From assembly GCF_002374835.1 (NCBI RefSeq), contig NZ_NWVD01000001.1, positions 310,001-374,000 on the forward strand: a DNA stretch of 64,000 bases, in the 5' to 3' direction. Positions 1 through 9,281 of the stretch are shown here, piece after piece. The notes under the pieces were generated by a model. It saw only the letters and a list, made by a program, of their open reading frames with translations. It searched no databases and was not told the origin of the DNA. The stretch's first letter is position 1. Every line of letters begins with the position of its first letter. The translations under genes and the position numbers were made by a program. This DNA comes from Sphingomonas ginsenosidimutans. Lineage in GTDB: Bacteria > Pseudomonadota > Alphaproteobacteria > Sphingomonadales > Sphingomonadaceae.

Positions 1-2
1 GC

Positions 3-614
3 GCGGTCGCGATCTGCGGCGCCAGCGCGGCGCTGGCGCTGGCGACGACATTGGGCGAACGCCGCGCCAGCCAGGCGCAACTGACGCTGGTGCTGGTGGT
101 CATCTCCGCGCTGTCGGCGCTCGCGATGGTCACCTATCCGTTCGTCGCGCACTGGCTGATGATGAGCGACCTGAAGGCCGGTTTCCTGCTGGGCGCGTCG
201 ATCCACGACGTCGCGCAGGCGCTGGGCGCTGGCTATTCCTATTCCGATGGCGCCGGGCAGATCGCCGCGATCGTCAAGCTGACGCGCGTCGCGCTGCTGG
301 CGCCGGTGCTGGCGGTGGTGGCGCTCTTCCTGCCGCGCGGCGAAGCGGGGAAGGGGCAGGGGGTGCCGTGGTTCGTCATCGGCTTCTTCGTGATGGCGGG
401 GATCAACTCGACTGGGATCGTGCCTGCCTTCGCGACCCATGCGGCGGAGCGCGCGGCGGCCGGGCTGCTGGCGGCGGCGGTCACCGCGACCGCGATCCGT
501 TCCCCGTTGTCGCAGCTGCTGGAGGCGGGGCCGCGCCCGATGGTGATCGTGGCGGGCGCGACATTGGTGGCATTCGCGCTGTCGCTGGCTGCGGCGGTGC
601 TGCTGATCGGCTAG
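3..614 (+). CDS. YeiH-family (UPF0324) membrane protein, C-terminal part
   Basis: The first 203 codons visible are the C-terminal part of an integral membrane protein whose 5' end lies before the window. The frame is open from base 3, so the TTG at 51 is internal and not a start. The opening residues AVAICGASAALAL match the glycine/alanine-rich signature of the YeiH/UPF0324 family (putative sulfate or other small-anion exporters). At least five hydrophobic helices follow. The family is poorly characterised and the substrate cannot be read from sequence. A family A palindromic repeat begins 17 bp after the stop. Family assignment is fairly sure; function is not. Confidence 0.8.
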   Translation, partial: AVAICGASAALALATTLGERRASQAQLTLVLVVISALSALAMVTYPFVAHWLMMSDLKAGFLLGASIHDVAQALGAGYSYSDGAGQIAAIVKLTRVALLAPVLAVVALFLPRGEAGKGQGVPWFVIGFFVMAGINSTGIVPAFATHAAERAAAGLLAAAVTATAIRSPLSQLLEAGPRPMVIVAGATLVAFALSLAAAVLLIG

Positions 615-630
615 CGCCTTCGGACCGGCC

Positions 631-712
631 GTCATCCCGGCGCAGGCCGGGATCTCCCTGTGATCTCAAGGGGCAGGAGCCGCGGGAGGCCCCAGCCTGC
701 GCTGGGGCGACG
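631..712. repeat. Family A palindromic repeat (REPIN-like), 82 bp
   Basis: Two small hairpins in inverted orientation. The left arm reads GTCATCCCGGCGCAGGCCGG and the right arm ends CCCAGCCTGCGCTGGGGCGAC, with a central spacer of about 35 nt. It sits between the convergent ends of the YeiH-like gene and the lacI-family gene. It is one of at least eight copies in the window. Confidence 0.8.
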
Positions 713-732
713 TTTGCGTTCGTGTGGATCGG

Positions 733-1755
733 TTAGCGCCGCGCGGGCTCGGCGGTCGAATCGCGCACGACCAGCCGGTGGTCGAGCCGGCGATGCTCCG
801 GCTCGCGATCCGGGGTCAGCAGCAGGTCGGCGGCGTTCCACGCCAGGTCGCGCACCGGCTGGCGCATCGTGGTGAGCGGCGGCCAGACATAGCCGGCCAG
901 CGGATCGTCGCCGAACCCGGCCACCGACAGGTCGCGCGGCAGCACCAGCCCGCGGCGATGCGCGGCGGTGAGCGCGCCGGCGGCCATGTCGTCCGATCCG
1001 GCGAAGATCGCGGTCGGCGGATCGGCGAGGTCGAGCAGCCGCTCGGCCGCGGCGGCGCCCGAGGGGAAATCGTAGCTGCCGCTTTCGATCAGCGCAGGCT
1101 CCGCCGTCAGCCCCGCGTCCGCCAGCGCGGCGAGATAGCCGTCCCGGCGCTGCGCCGCTGTCGCGTAATCGGGGTGGCCGCCGATGTGCGCGATGCGGCG
1201 ATGGCCGAGCGACAGGAGATGCGCGGTCATCTCCCGCGCGGCGCCGTGATTGTCGATCGACACCGCCGCGCTGTGTTCCGCCAAGAAACCCGGCGACACG
1301 CGCACCACCGGGATGCCGCGCCGCGCCAGCAGGTCGAGCACCGCCGCGTCGTCGCTGACGGGGGGTGTCAGGACGATCCCGTCCATCCGGCTGGTATCGA
1401 CCAGCGCCTCGATCTGCTCCACCAGATGCGCGGAGGCGCGGTCATAGGGCTGGGCGATCATGCGCACGCCATCCGCCTCGCACCGGTCGCGGATGCCGGT
1501 CTGCATCGCATAGACGTAGCTGGGGCTGGGATTGTCGCACACCAGCGCGATCTGGAACGCGCGGCGCCCGGCCAGCGCGCGTGCGGCCAGATTGGGGCGG
1601 AAGTGCAGCGCCTCGACCGCCGCCTGCACACGCGCCCGTGTCTCGGCCCCGACATAGCGTTCGTTGTTGAGCACGCGGCTGACGGTCTTGATCGAGACGC
1701 CGGCATGTTCGGATACGTGCTTGATCGTGGCGCGCAGGGGTTTGCCGTCGGTCAT
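733..1755 (-). CDS. LacI-family transcriptional regulator
   Basis: 340-residue LacI/GalR repressor-type regulator, usual length for the family. The N-terminal helix-turn-helix with hinge helix reads IKHVSEHAGVSIKTVSRVLN, followed by RPNLAARALAG. The rest is a periplasmic-binding-protein-like effector domain with typical strands (IALVCDNPSPSYVY, GIVLTPPVSDD, AGSDDMAAGAL). I chose the ATG at 1755 because the DNA-binding domain begins right after it; an in-frame ATG at 1791 would add 12 atypical residues. Family members usually sense sugars or nucleosides, but no sugar operon adjoins it here, so ligand and targets are unknown. Confidence 0.9.
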   Translation of the reverse strand: MTDGKPLRATIKHVSEHAGVSIKTVSRVLNNERYVGAETRARVQAAVEALHFRPNLAARALAGRRAFQIALVCDNPSPSYVYAMQTGIRDRCEADGVRMIAQPYDRASAHLVEQIEALVDTSRMDGIVLTPPVSDDAAVLDLLARRGIPVVRVSPGFLAEHSAAVSIDNHGAAREMTAHLLSLGHRRIAHIGGHPDYATAAQRRDGYLAALADAGLTAEPALIESGSYDFPSGAAAAERLLDLADPPTAIFAGSDDMAAGALTAAHRRGLVLPRDLSVAGFGDDPLAGYVWPPLTTMRQPVRDLAWNAADLLLTPDREPEHRRLDHRLVVRDSTAEPARR

Positions 1756-1853
1756 CGCCGGCTTCTGCCACGTCGCGGCGCCTGCCCGCAACCAGGGCGC
1801 CGCGCGTGCGTTGATGCGCGACCCCCGGTCCGGGGGCGGGAGATGAAGCGGAA

Positions 1854-2030
1854 ATGGGCGGTTATTCTAGCGACGCGACGGCCCACGACCGTGCCCGCGA
1901 ACTGGAGCGCCGGGCCGAGATGGCGCCGACGTTCAGCGAGGCGCAGCGGCTGACCGCGCAGGCCGACTCGCTGCGCCGGTCGGCGGCGCGCCGCGGGCTG
2001 GGCGGGCTGGTGCCGCTGCTGCGCAACTGA
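1854..2030 (+). CDS. Small hypothetical protein, 58 aa
   Basis: A 58-codon frame starting at ATG 1854, after a purine-rich stretch (GGGCGGGAGATGAAGCGG) that could serve as ribosome binding site. The product is Arg/Ala-rich and probably one long amphipathic helix (DRARELERRAEMAPTFSEAQ, then ADSLRRSAARR) ending in VPLLRN. No family is recognised. It lies alone between the divergent lacI-type gene and the convergent tetR-type gene. The charge pattern looks like a real small protein rather than random frame, but evidence is limited to the frame and the candidate ribosome binding site. Confidence 0.45.
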   Translation: MGGYSSDATAHDRARELERRAEMAPTFSEAQRLTAQADSLRRSAARRGLGGLVPLLRN

Positions 2031-2046
2031 CGCCGGGCGGCCCGCG

Positions 2047-2679
2047 TCAGGCGGGCTGATCGATCAGCGCGTCGATCTCATTCGCGGCGATCTTCAGCAG
2101 CCGTTCCAGCACGTCGTCGTCGATCGCGCCGTCATGCGCCAGCCGGTGGTGAAAAATCCCGCCGGCAAGGATCAGGATCGTTTCGGCGACACAGTCGAAC
2201 CGGCGCCCGTTCGCATGCGGCGCCAGGATGCGCAGCGCATCGACCAGCCGGTCGTGCAGCCGCGCCTCGAGCTGGCGGAAGATGTCCGCGACTCGCACAT
2301 TGCGTGCCGCCTCCGCCATGATCTCCGCGATCAGGGCCAGATCGGGGATCTCGCCGGACGCCACGAATCGGTCGACCCACGCGCGCAGCGCCGCCGGATC
2401 GTCGCAGGCGCAGGTTTCGTGGAGTTCGCCCTCGCGCAGATATTCGTCGAGGTCGCGTTCGACGATCGCGGCGACGATCGCCTCCTTGTTGGCAAAATCG
2501 CGGTAGATCTGGCCGACCAGCACACCCGACGCCTGCGAGATCGCGGCCATGCCAGTGGCGTGAAAGCCCTGTTCGGCAAAAAGTACGCGCGCCGCCTGAA
2601 CCACTTTCTCCCGTCGTGCGTTGGCCTTTTCGCCTCTCTCGAGAGGCGCCGGGGGAGCATCCATGTCGGTGTGCATCAT
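2047..2679 (-). CDS. TetR/AcrR-family repressor of the adjacent RND efflux operon
   Basis: 210-residue TetR-family regulator. The N-terminal helix-turn-helix (residues about 22-70) includes KVVQAARVLFAEQGFHATGM, AAISQASGVLVGQIYRDFAN and KEAI; the C-terminal ligand domain is unassigned, as is usual. It is divergent from the RND efflux operon that starts at 2766, and a 9-bp-arm palindrome lies in the shared 86-bp gap. This is the classic arrangement of a local repressor controlling pump and itself, released by a pump substrate. That role is inferred from context. An alternative start one codon later (second ATG) changes nothing. Confidence 0.9.
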   Translation of the reverse strand: MMHTDMDAPPAPLERGEKANARREKVVQAARVLFAEQGFHATGMAAISQASGVLVGQIYRDFANKEAIVAAIVERDLDEYLREGELHETCACDDPAALRAWVDRFVASGEIPDLALIAEIMAEAARNVRVADIFRQLEARLHDRLVDALRILAPHANGRRFDCVAETILILAGGIFHHRLAHDGAIDDDVLERLLKIAANEIDALIDQPA

Positions 2680-2692
2680 TGCGTCTCTCTAC

Positions 2693-2721
2693 TTGACGGC
2701 ATGGTTTGTTCGCATTAGCAG
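2693..2721 (+). promoter_or_regulatory. Candidate promoter of the RND efflux operon
   Basis: TTGACG at 2693-2698 and TAGCAG at 2716-2721, spaced 17 nt, upstream of the adaptor gene. The -10 match is weak. The palindromic operator lies just downstream, where a bound repressor would block initiation. Confidence 0.35.
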
Positions 2722-2725
2722 CATT

Positions 2726-2747
2726 TGTGAGTGAGCGATCACTCACA
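2726..2747. promoter_or_regulatory. Candidate TetR operator
   Basis: Perfect inverted repeat TGTGAGTGA-GCGA-TCACTCACA (9-bp arms, 4-nt centre) in the gap between the tetR-type gene and the RND operon. Size, symmetry and position fit a TetR-family operator controlling both directions. Confidence 0.65.
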
Positions 2748-2765
2748 CTTTAGAACGAGAGTCGC

Positions 2766-3968
2766 ATGACATACAAGGGGTGCGCGGTCGCCGCGCTGCT
2801 GTTCCTCCCGCTGGCCGCATGCGGGGGCGGAAAGGACGCTGCCCAGCAGCAGCAACAGGCCCAGGCGGGGCCGCCGCAGGTCGGCGTCGTGACGGTGCAG
2901 CCGCAGTCGGTGACGCTGACGACGACGCTGCCCGGCCGGCTCACCGCCTATGAGACGTCGGAAGTGCGCCCGCAGGTCAGCGGCCTCATCACCGCGCGGC
3001 TGTTCCGCGAGGGCGATCAGGTGTCGAAGGGGCAGGCGCTCTACCGCATCGACCCGCAGCCCTATGTGACGCAGGTCGCCAATGCCCGCGCCGCGCTGGC
3101 GCGCGCGCGCGCCGCGATCGCCTCCACCTCCGCGCTCCAGCGGCGCTATGGCGAACTGGTCAAGATCAACGCCATCTCGCGACAGGATTACGACAACGCC
3201 TTGACGCAGGCGCAGCAGGCGCAGGCGGACGTCGCGGCGCAGTCGGCCGCGCTGCGCTCGGCCCAGATCGACCTGGCGCGCACCACCGTCCGCGCGCCGA
3301 TTTCCGGGCGTATCGGGCGTTCGGTGGCGACCACTGGCGCGCTGGCGACCGCGGGGCAGGCCAATGCGCTGACCACGATCCAGCGGCTCGACCCGATCTA
3401 TGTCGACGTGCCGCAATCGGCGGCCGACCTGCTCAAGCTGCGCCAGAAGATCGCCGCCGGCGACCTGTCGCGCGGCGGCGGCGCGGCGCGTGTCCGGCTG
3501 CGGCTGGACGACGGGTCGGTCTATCCGATCGAGGGGACGTTGCAGTTCGCCGACGTCAGCGTCGACCCCGCGACCGGCACGCAGACGATCCGCGCGCTGT
3601 TCCCCAATCCGCGCGCGCTGCTGCTGCCGGGTATGTACGTCCGCGCCGAGCTGGTCGAGGGAACGCAGGCCAATGCGATGCTGGTCCCGCAACGCGCGGT
3701 CAGCCGCGACGAGAAGGGTAATGCGGTCGCGATGATCGTCGGCCCCGACGGCAAGGTGCAGCCGCGCCCGCTGACGACCTCGCGCACGATCGGCGACGAC
3801 TGGCTGGTGACCGGTGGGCTGAAGCCGGGCGACAAGGTGATCGTGGAAGGCGGCATGATGCTGCGCCCCGGCATGCCGGTGAAGGCGGTGCCGTATAATC
3901 CCAACGCCGCCCCTGCCCAGGGGCAGGGCCAGCCCGGCCAGGGCCAGCCCGCGGCGCAAGCGAAGTAA
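2766..3968 (+). CDS. RND efflux periplasmic adaptor (AcrA/MexA type)
   Basis: 400-residue membrane fusion protein linking the inner-membrane pump to the outer-membrane channel. A lipoprotein signal ends in the lipobox LAAC (Cys19), followed by a Gln-rich linker. The lipoyl/barrel-sandwich half motif SGLITARLFREGDQVSKGQA, an alpha-helical hairpin (ALARARAAIASTSALQRRYG), a second lipoyl half (RTTVRAPISGRIGR) and a beta-barrel domain follow in order. The C-terminus is Gln/Pro/Gly-rich. The stop is 6 bp before the pump start, so the two are co-transcribed. Substrate range cannot be predicted. Confidence 0.95.
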   Translation: MTYKGCAVAALLFLPLAACGGGKDAAQQQQQAQAGPPQVGVVTVQPQSVTLTTTLPGRLTAYETSEVRPQVSGLITARLFREGDQVSKGQALYRIDPQPYVTQVANARAALARARAAIASTSALQRRYGELVKINAISRQDYDNALTQAQQAQADVAAQSAALRSAQIDLARTTVRAPISGRIGRSVATTGALATAGQANALTTIQRLDPIYVDVPQSAADLLKLRQKIAAGDLSRGGGAARVRLRLDDGSVYPIEGTLQFADVSVDPATGTQTIRALFPNPRALLLPGMYVRAELVEGTQANAMLVPQRAVSRDEKGNAVAMIVGPDGKVQPRPLTTSRTIGDDWLVTGGLKPGDKVIVEGGMMLRPGMPVKAVPYNPNAAPAQGQGQPGQGQPAAQAK

Positions 3969-3974
3969 CGGCCC

Positions 3975-6900
3975 ATGTCACGCTTTTTCATCGATCGGCC
4001 CATCTTCGCATGGGTCATCGCGATCGTGCTCATGCTGGCGGGCGCGATCGCGATCCGCAGCCTGCCGATCGCGCAATTCCCGGAAATCGCGCCGCCCGCG
4101 GTGACGATCAACGCCATGTATCCGGGCGCCGATGCCGAAACGCTGGAACGCACGACCACGCAGGTGATCGAGCAGCAGCTGCGCGGGATCGACAACCTGC
4201 GCTATTTCTCGTCCTCGTCCTCGTCCTCGGGGACGCTGACGATCACGCTGACGTTCGAACAGGGCACCGACCCGGACATCGCGCAGGTCCAGGTGCAGAA
4301 CAAGCTGCAGGCCGCCACCCCGCTGCTGCCGCAGGAAGTACAGCGCCAGGGGCTGCAGGTCGCCAAGTCGGCCGCGAACTTCCTGGTCATCGTCGGCATC
4401 TATTCCGACGACAATTCGCATAACGCCAACGACCTGGCCGACATGATCGTGTCGAAGTTCCAGGACCCGATCAGCCGCGTCAACGGCGTGGGCGAAATTC
4501 AGGTGTTCGGCGCGCAATATGCGATGCGCATCTGGGTCGATCCGCTCAAGCTCAACAGCTACCAGCTGACGATCGCGGACGTTTCCGCCGCGGTGCAGGC
4601 GCAGAACGCGCAGGTTTCCGCCGGCCAGATCGGCGGCGAGCCATCGCCCAAGGAGCAGGAGCTGAACGCGACCGTTTCGGTCCAGTCGCGGCTCCAGACG
4701 CCCGAGCAGTTCGGCAACATCCGGCTGAAGACCGATGCCGGCGGCGCCGTCGTGCGGCTGCGCGATGTCGCGCGGGTCGAACTGGGCGCCGAGAATTACG
4801 GCTTCGACACCAAGTACAACGGCAAATATGCCGCCGGCTTCGGCGTGAAGCTGGCGTCGGGCGCCAACGCCCTTGCCACTGTCGAGGCGGTGAAGGCGCA
4901 GGCCGAGCAGATTGCCAGGACGCTGCCGTCCGACGTCAAGCTGGTCTATCCCTACGACACGACGCCGTTCGTGCGCCTGTCGGTGGAACAGGTGATCCAC
5001 ACGCTGGTCGAGGCGGTGGTGCTGGTCTTCCTCGTCATGTTCCTGTTCCTGCAGAACTGGCGCGCGACGTTGATCCCGACGATCGCGGTGCCGGTGGTGC
5101 TGCTGGGCACGTTCGCGATCATGGCGGTGGCCGGGTACAGCATCAACACGCTGACGCTGTTCGGCATGGTGCTGGCGATTGGCCTGCTGGTCGACGACGC
5201 GATCGTCGTGGTGGAGAATGTCGAGCGGCTGATCGTCACCGAACACCTCAGTCCGAGGGAAGCGGCGCGAAAGTCGATGGACGAGATCAGCAGCGCGCTG
5301 ATCGGCATCGGCCTGGTGCTGTCCGCGGTGTTCCTGCCGATGGCGTTCTTCGGCGGATCGACCGGCGTCATCTATCGCCAGTTCTCGATCACGATCGTGT
5401 CGGCGATGGTCCTGTCGGTCGCGGTCGCGCTGATCCTGACCCCGGCGCTGTGCGCGACGATCCTGAAGCCACACGATCCGGACAAGGGGCAGGGCAACGG
5501 GCCGGTCGCGCGGTTCTTCCGCTGGTTCAACGAGAAGTTCGACAACGGCCAGCGCCATTACGAGCGCGGCGTGCGGCGTTCCGCGCGCAGCTGGAAGCGG
5601 TCGATGCTGGTGTATCTGCTGATCGTCGCGGGCGTCGCGCTGCTGTTCGTGCGGCTGCCGTCGGGCTTCCTGCCCGATGAGGACCAGGGCACCGTCATCG
5701 CGCTGGTGCAGGGGCCGTCGGGGGCGACCAGCGGACGCACCGACAAGGGGCTGGATCTGGTGCGCAACCACTTCCTGGGCGCGGAAAAGGCCAATGTCGC
5801 GGGCGTGTTCACGATCAACGGCTTCAGCTTCGCCGGGCAGGGGCAGAACACCGGGCTGGCGTTCATCAACCTGAAGCCGTGGGAGGACCGCTCCGGCGCC
5901 GAGAACAAGGCGCAGACGATCGCCGGGCGCGCGATGGGGGCGTTCAGTCAGTACAAGGACGGGATGATCTTCGCGCTGGTCCCGCCCGCGGTGCAGGAAC
6001 TGGGCAATGCCACCGGCTTCGACCTCCAGCTGGTCGACACCGGCGGGATCGGGCACGAGCGGCTGACCCAGGCGCGCAACATGATGCTGGGCATGGCGAT
6101 GCAGGACAAGTCGCTGGCGCAGGTGCGCCCGCTGAGCCTGGAGGATGCCCCGCAGCTGAAGGTCAATGTCGACGAGGACAAGGCGCGCGCGCTGGGGCTG
6201 GATCTCAGCCAGGTCAACTCGACCATCTCGACAGCCTGGGGCGGCGCCTACGTCAACGACTTCATCGACCGCGGGCGCGTGAAGCGCGTCTATGTGCAGG
6301 CCGATACGCCCTATCGCCTGCGACCGGAGGACATCGGGTCGTTCTTCGTCCGCGGCGCGGACGGGCAGATGGTGCCCTATACCGCGTTCACCACCCTGTC
6401 CTGGGCCAACGCGCCGGTCGCGCTGACCCGCTACAATGGCCAGCCGGCGATGCAGCTGCAAGGCTCGCCCGCGCCGGGCCAGAGCACGGGTGCGGCGATG
6501 AAGGCGATGGAGGCGATCCATGCGAAGCTGCCGCCGGGCACGACGCTGGAATGGACCGGCCTGTCGTATGAAGAGAAACTGTCGGGCGGGCAGGCACCGG
6601 CGCTCTACGCCCTGTCGCTGCTGATCGTGTTCCTGTGCCTGGCGGCGCTGTACGAAAGCTGGTCGGTGCCGATCTCGGTGCTGCTGGTGGTGCCGCTGGG
6701 CGTGGCGGGTGCGTTGCTGGCGGCGTGGCTGACCGGGCTGAACAACGACATCTATCTGCAGGTCGGCCTGATCACCACAATCGGCGTGGCGGCGAAGAAC
6801 GCGATCCTGATCGTCGAATTCGCCGAGGAGCGGATTGCCGAGGGGATGAAGCCGTTCGACGCCGCGGTGGAGGCAGCAAAGCTTCGGCTTCGCCCGATCC

Positions 6901-7181
6901 TGATGACCTCGCTCGCCTTCGTGTTCGGCGTGCTGCCGCTGGCGGTATCGACCGGCGCGGGCGCGGGCGGACAGAATGCGATCGGCCGGTCGGTGGTGGG
7001 CGGGATGCTCTCCGCGACGGTGCTGGGCATCTTCCTGGTGCCGGTGTTCTTCGTCGTCGTGCTGCGCCTGTTCGGGCAGGGGCACGAGGCGAAGCGCGAC
7101 GACGACGATAACAGGCGCGATGCGGATGGTGACGCCGATCCGCATGGCGACGACCCCCGACCGGCTCATGAAGGAGCCTGA
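3975..7181 (+). CDS. RND multidrug efflux pump, inner-membrane subunit (AcrB/MexB type, HAE1)
   Basis: 1068-residue proton-driven drug exporter. It opens with the canonical [17 protein letters not shown] and has the two-fold repeat of six membrane segments and large periplasmic loops. The proton-relay residues are visible: Asp407-Asp408 in [16 protein letters not shown] of TM4 and Lys941 in [13 protein letters not shown] of TM10, nearly the E. coli AcrB numbering. This indicates an intact pump. The C-terminus is an acidic hydrophilic tail. It lies in an operon with the upstream adaptor and the downstream channel gene, whose start codon abuts its stop. Confidence 0.97.
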   Translation: MSRFFIDRPIFAWVIAIVLMLAGAIAIRSLPIAQFPEIAPPAVTINAMYPGADAETLERTTTQVIEQQLRGIDNLRYFSSSSSSSGTLTITLTFEQGTDPDIAQVQVQNKLQAATPLLPQEVQRQGLQVAKSAANFLVIVGIYSDDNSHNANDLADMIVSKFQDPISRVNGVGEIQVFGAQYAMRIWVDPLKLNSYQLTIADVSAAVQAQNAQVSAGQIGGEPSPKEQELNATVSVQSRLQTPEQFGNIRLKTDAGGAVVRLRDVARVELGAENYGFDTKYNGKYAAGFGVKLASGANALATVEAVKAQAEQIARTLPSDVKLVYPYDTTPFVRLSVEQVIHTLVEAVVLVFLVMFLFLQNWRATLIPTIAVPVVLLGTFAIMAVAGYSINTLTLFGMVLAIGLLVDDAIVVVENVERLIVTEHLSPREAARKSMDEISSALIGIGLVLSAVFLPMAFFGGSTGVIYRQFSITIVSAMVLSVAVALILTPALCATILKPHDPDKGQGNGPVARFFRWFNEKFDNGQRHYERGVRRSARSWKRSMLVYLLIVAGVALLFVRLPSGFLPDEDQGTVIALVQGPSGATSGRTDKGLDLVRNHFLGAEKANVAGVFTINGFSFAGQGQNTGLAFINLKPWEDRSGAENKAQTIAGRAMGAFSQYKDGMIFALVPPAVQELGNATGFDLQLVDTGGIGHERLTQARNMMLGMAMQDKSLAQVRPLSLEDAPQLKVNVDEDKARALGLDLSQVNSTISTAWGGAYVNDFIDRGRVKRVYVQADTPYRLRPEDIGSFFVRGADGQMVPYTAFTTLSWANAPVALTRYNGQPAMQLQGSPAPGQSTGAAMKAMEAIHAKLPPGTTLEWTGLSYEEKLSGGQAPALYALSLLIVFLCLAALYESWSVPISVLLVVPLGVAGALLAAWLTGLNNDIYLQVGLITTIGVAAKNAILIVEFAEERIAEGMKPFDAAVEAAKLRLRPILMTSLAFVFGVLPLAVSTGAGAGGQNAIGRSVVGGMLSATVLGIFLVPVFFVVVLRLFGQGHEAKRDDDDNRRDADGDADPHGDDPRPAHEGA

Positions 7182-7182
7182 T

Positions 7183-8682
7183 GTGACGAGCCGTATTTCC
7201 TTCGTGGCGCTGCTGGCGCTGGGCACCGCGCTGGCGGGCTGCAACCTGGCGCCGAAGTATCAGCGCCCCGACGGCGCGGTCCCTGCCGCGCTGCCGCAGG
7301 GCGGGGTCTATCCGCGCGCGGCGACCGACGCTCCCGACGTGACGCAGATCGGCTGGCGCGATTTCTTCCTGGACCCGAGGCTCCAGGGGGTGATCGAGCT
7401 GGGGCTGGCGAACAACCGCGATCTTCGCATCGCGGCGGCCAATGTGTTGCAGGCGCGCGCGCAATATCGCGTCCAGCGTGCCGATCTGGTCCCCAACACC
7501 TCGATCTCCGGCTCGGCGACGTTCACCAACAACCTGTTCGGCGCGACCGGCGGTGCAGGGGCGGGCGCCGGTGCGGGAGCTGGAGCGGGTGCCGGGGCTG
7601 GAGCGGGTGCCGGAGCAGGGGCCGGGGGCGCGGCGGTCGGGACCGGATCGTCGAACATCGAATTCTATTCGGTGAACGCCGGTTTTTCCGCGTTCGAGCT
7701 GGATCTGTTCGGGCGGGTGCGCAACCTGAACCGTGCGGCGCTGGAAAGCTATTTCGCGTCCGAGGAGGCGCAGCGCGCGACTCGCATCAGCCTGATCGCG
7801 GAGATCGCGACCGCGTGGCTGACGCTGGCGTCGGACCAGGAGCAGCTGCAGCTGTCGCGTGATACGCTGAAGGCGTTCGAGGAGACGCAGCGGCTGACCC
7901 AGGCGCAATTCCGCGTCGGCGTCGCGTCCGAGCTGGAGGCGCGGCAGGCGGAAACCAATTACCAGTCGGCGCGCAACGATATCGCCGCGCTCCGGACGCG
8001 CATCGCGCAGGACCAGAATGCGCTCAACCTGCTGGTCGGCACCACCGTGCCCGCCGAGCAGTTGCCGAGCGGGCTGGGCGATCGCCCGCTGACCCGCGAC
8101 GCGCTGCCCGGCGACGTGTCGTCCGAGGTGCTGCTGCGCCGTCCCGACGTCCTCCAGGCCGAGCATCAGCTGATCGCGCAGAACGCCAATATCGGCGCGG
8201 CGCGCGCGGCGTTCTTCCCGCGCATCTCGCTGACCGCGACGGTCGGGACGATCTCGACCGCGCTGTCCGGCCTGTTCGGCGGGGGATCGTTCACCTACAC
8301 CGGCGCGCCGTCGCTGGCGCTGCCGCTGTTCGACGGCGGGCGCAATGCCGCGAACCTGGATTATGCCAAGGCGTCGCAGCAGGCAGCGGTCGCCAGTTAC
8401 GAAAAGGCGATCCAGACCGCGTTCCGCGAAGTGTCCGACGCGCTCGCGACTCGCGGCACGATCGGCGAGCAGGTGGCGGCGCAGGCCGCGCGCGCCAATG
8501 CCGCCGGCGTGACGTCGCGGCTGTCGGAAGCGCGCTACCGTGCCGGGGTCGATTCGTTCCTCGTCTCGCTGGATGCGCAGCGTACCGCCTATGCCGCGCG
8601 GCAACAGCTGGTGACGACGCGCCTCGCGCAGGCGAGCAACCTGGTGGAGCTGTACCGGCGGCTCGGCGGGGGACTTAACTGA
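7183..8682 (+). CDS. Outer-membrane efflux channel lipoprotein (NodT/OprM family)
   Basis: 499-residue TolC-like outer-membrane factor. I chose GTG 7183 because AAGGAG lies 6 nt upstream and the product then has a clean lipoprotein signal with lipobox LAGC (Cys20); ATG 7168 is an alternative that overlaps the pump gene. Two outer-membrane-efflux repeats are visible, with the NodT phrases GWRDFFLDPRLQ, ELDLFGRVRNLNRAALESY and LPLFDGGRNAANLDYA. Residues about 123-150 are an almost pure Gly-Ala run inserted between strands of the first repeat, unusual for the family. It completes the tripartite pump encoded upstream. Confidence 0.93.
   Translation: MTSRISFVALLALGTALAGCNLAPKYQRPDGAVPAALPQGGVYPRAATDAPDVTQIGWRDFFLDPRLQGVIELGLANNRDLRIAAANVLQARAQYRVQRADLVPNTSISGSATFTNNLFGATGGAGAGAGAGAGAGAGAGAGAGAGAGGAAVGTGSSNIEFYSVNAGFSAFELDLFGRVRNLNRAALESYFASEEAQRATRISLIAEIATAWLTLASDQEQLQLSRDTLKAFEETQRLTQAQFRVGVASELEARQAETNYQSARNDIAALRTRIAQDQNALNLLVGTTVPAEQLPSGLGDRPLTRDALPGDVSSEVLLRRPDVLQAEHQLIAQNANIGAARAAFFPRISLTATVGTISTALSGLFGGGSFTYTGAPSLALPLFDGGRNAANLDYAKASQQAAVASYEKAIQTAFREVSDALATRGTIGEQVAAQAARANAAGVTSRLSEARYRAGVDSFLVSLDAQRTAYAARQQLVTTRLAQASNLVELYRRLGGGLN
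7549..7632 (+). repeat. Gly-Ala coding low-complexity tract in the nodT-type gene
   Basis: Imperfect GGNGCN repeats, including an 18-nt unit (GCTGGAGCGGGTGCCGGG) present twice in a row, encode about 14 Gly-Ala pairs. The unit length is a multiple of three, so copy-number change by slippage would keep the frame. Confidence 0.8.
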
Positions 8683-8688
8683 TCCATA

Positions 8689-8716
8689 TTGCGTGACGGA
8701 TCGTTTGGCGTACACT
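8689..8716 (+). promoter_or_regulatory. Candidate promoter for the 84-aa protein gene
   Basis: TTGCGT at 8689-8694 and TACACT at 8711-8716, spaced 16 nt, in the 62-bp gap between the channel gene stop and the next small gene. Similarity to a sigma-70-type promoter only. Confidence 0.35.
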
Positions 8717-8744
8717 CTCGTTCGCAAAATGAGAGGATGAGCCG

Positions 8745-8999
8745 ATGATGCCGCAAGAGCGCAACGGTGACGAGACGATGGTGATCCTGCAGACATTGCT
8801 CTGCATGATGCGGGAAAAGAACCTGCTGTCTCGTGCCGATATCGAGGAGCTGTGCAGCCGGGTGGCGATGCGCGCCGCCCAGGCGGAGCGTGATCCGATT
8901 CCCTGCTGTGCGCAGGCGGCGACCGCCGCGGCGAACGAAATGGCGAAGATCGGCGACTACATCGGCAAGCATTACGGCGGGAAGCACCGCCGCATCTGA
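8745..8999 (+). CDS. Small conserved-looking hypothetical protein, 84 aa
   Basis: 84-residue soluble protein with no recognised family. A purine-rich site (GAGAGGATGA) precedes the ATG, and a promoter-like sequence lies upstream. The body is mixed helical (TMVILQTLLCMMREKNLLSR, then ADIEELCSRVAMRAAQAERD) with four cysteines, two adjacent (PCCAQA), and a basic end (GGKHRRI). Normal codon usage and the ribosome binding site support a real gene. It follows the efflux operon but appears to have its own promoter. Function unknown. Confidence 0.65.
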   Translation: MMPQERNGDETMVILQTLLCMMREKNLLSRADIEELCSRVAMRAAQAERDPIPCCAQAATAAANEMAKIGDYIGKHYGGKHRRI

Positions 9000-9042
9000 G
9001 CGGGCGCCGGCGTGCAGCACGCCGCGTCCGTCATATCGCAAT

Positions 9043-9068
9043 GTCATGCCGGACTTGATCCGGCATCC
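9043..9068. repeat. Single REP-like hairpin
   Basis: ATGCCGGA-CTTGA-TCCGGCAT hairpin, preceded by GTC. It recurs with a changed loop at 44433-44458. The rest of the 282-bp gap between the 84-aa gene and the MFS gene (9000-9281) shows no gene or other clear element. Confidence 0.6.
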
Positions 9069-9281
9069 CCTGCGTCGCGTGCCCCCAAACCGTTCAAGTC
9101 GCGCCGACGTGGACCACGGATCACCGTCAGGCTGACGCCTCTCCGATGAGGAGCGTCGCCAGCCCTTCGAATCCGCTTCGGCGGACGCAGCCGTCTTTCA
9201 CCCCTCTCCCAACCCGCGCTTGAGGAAACGCGCCGCAGCGATGCGGCGCCTTTCCTGCTTCCGGCCGCCGGGCGGCGCGCC

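Noticed and set aside
1821-1835. CCCCCGGTCCGGGGG hairpin as a terminator
   Set aside because: It has no T run on either strand and lies upstream, not downstream, of the neighbouring genes, so it is not called.
3978-7244. Open frame of 1088 codons on the minus strand
   Set aside because: It is antisense to the RND pump gene, rich in Arg, His, Gln and Asp with no domain sense, the usual shadow of a high-GC gene.
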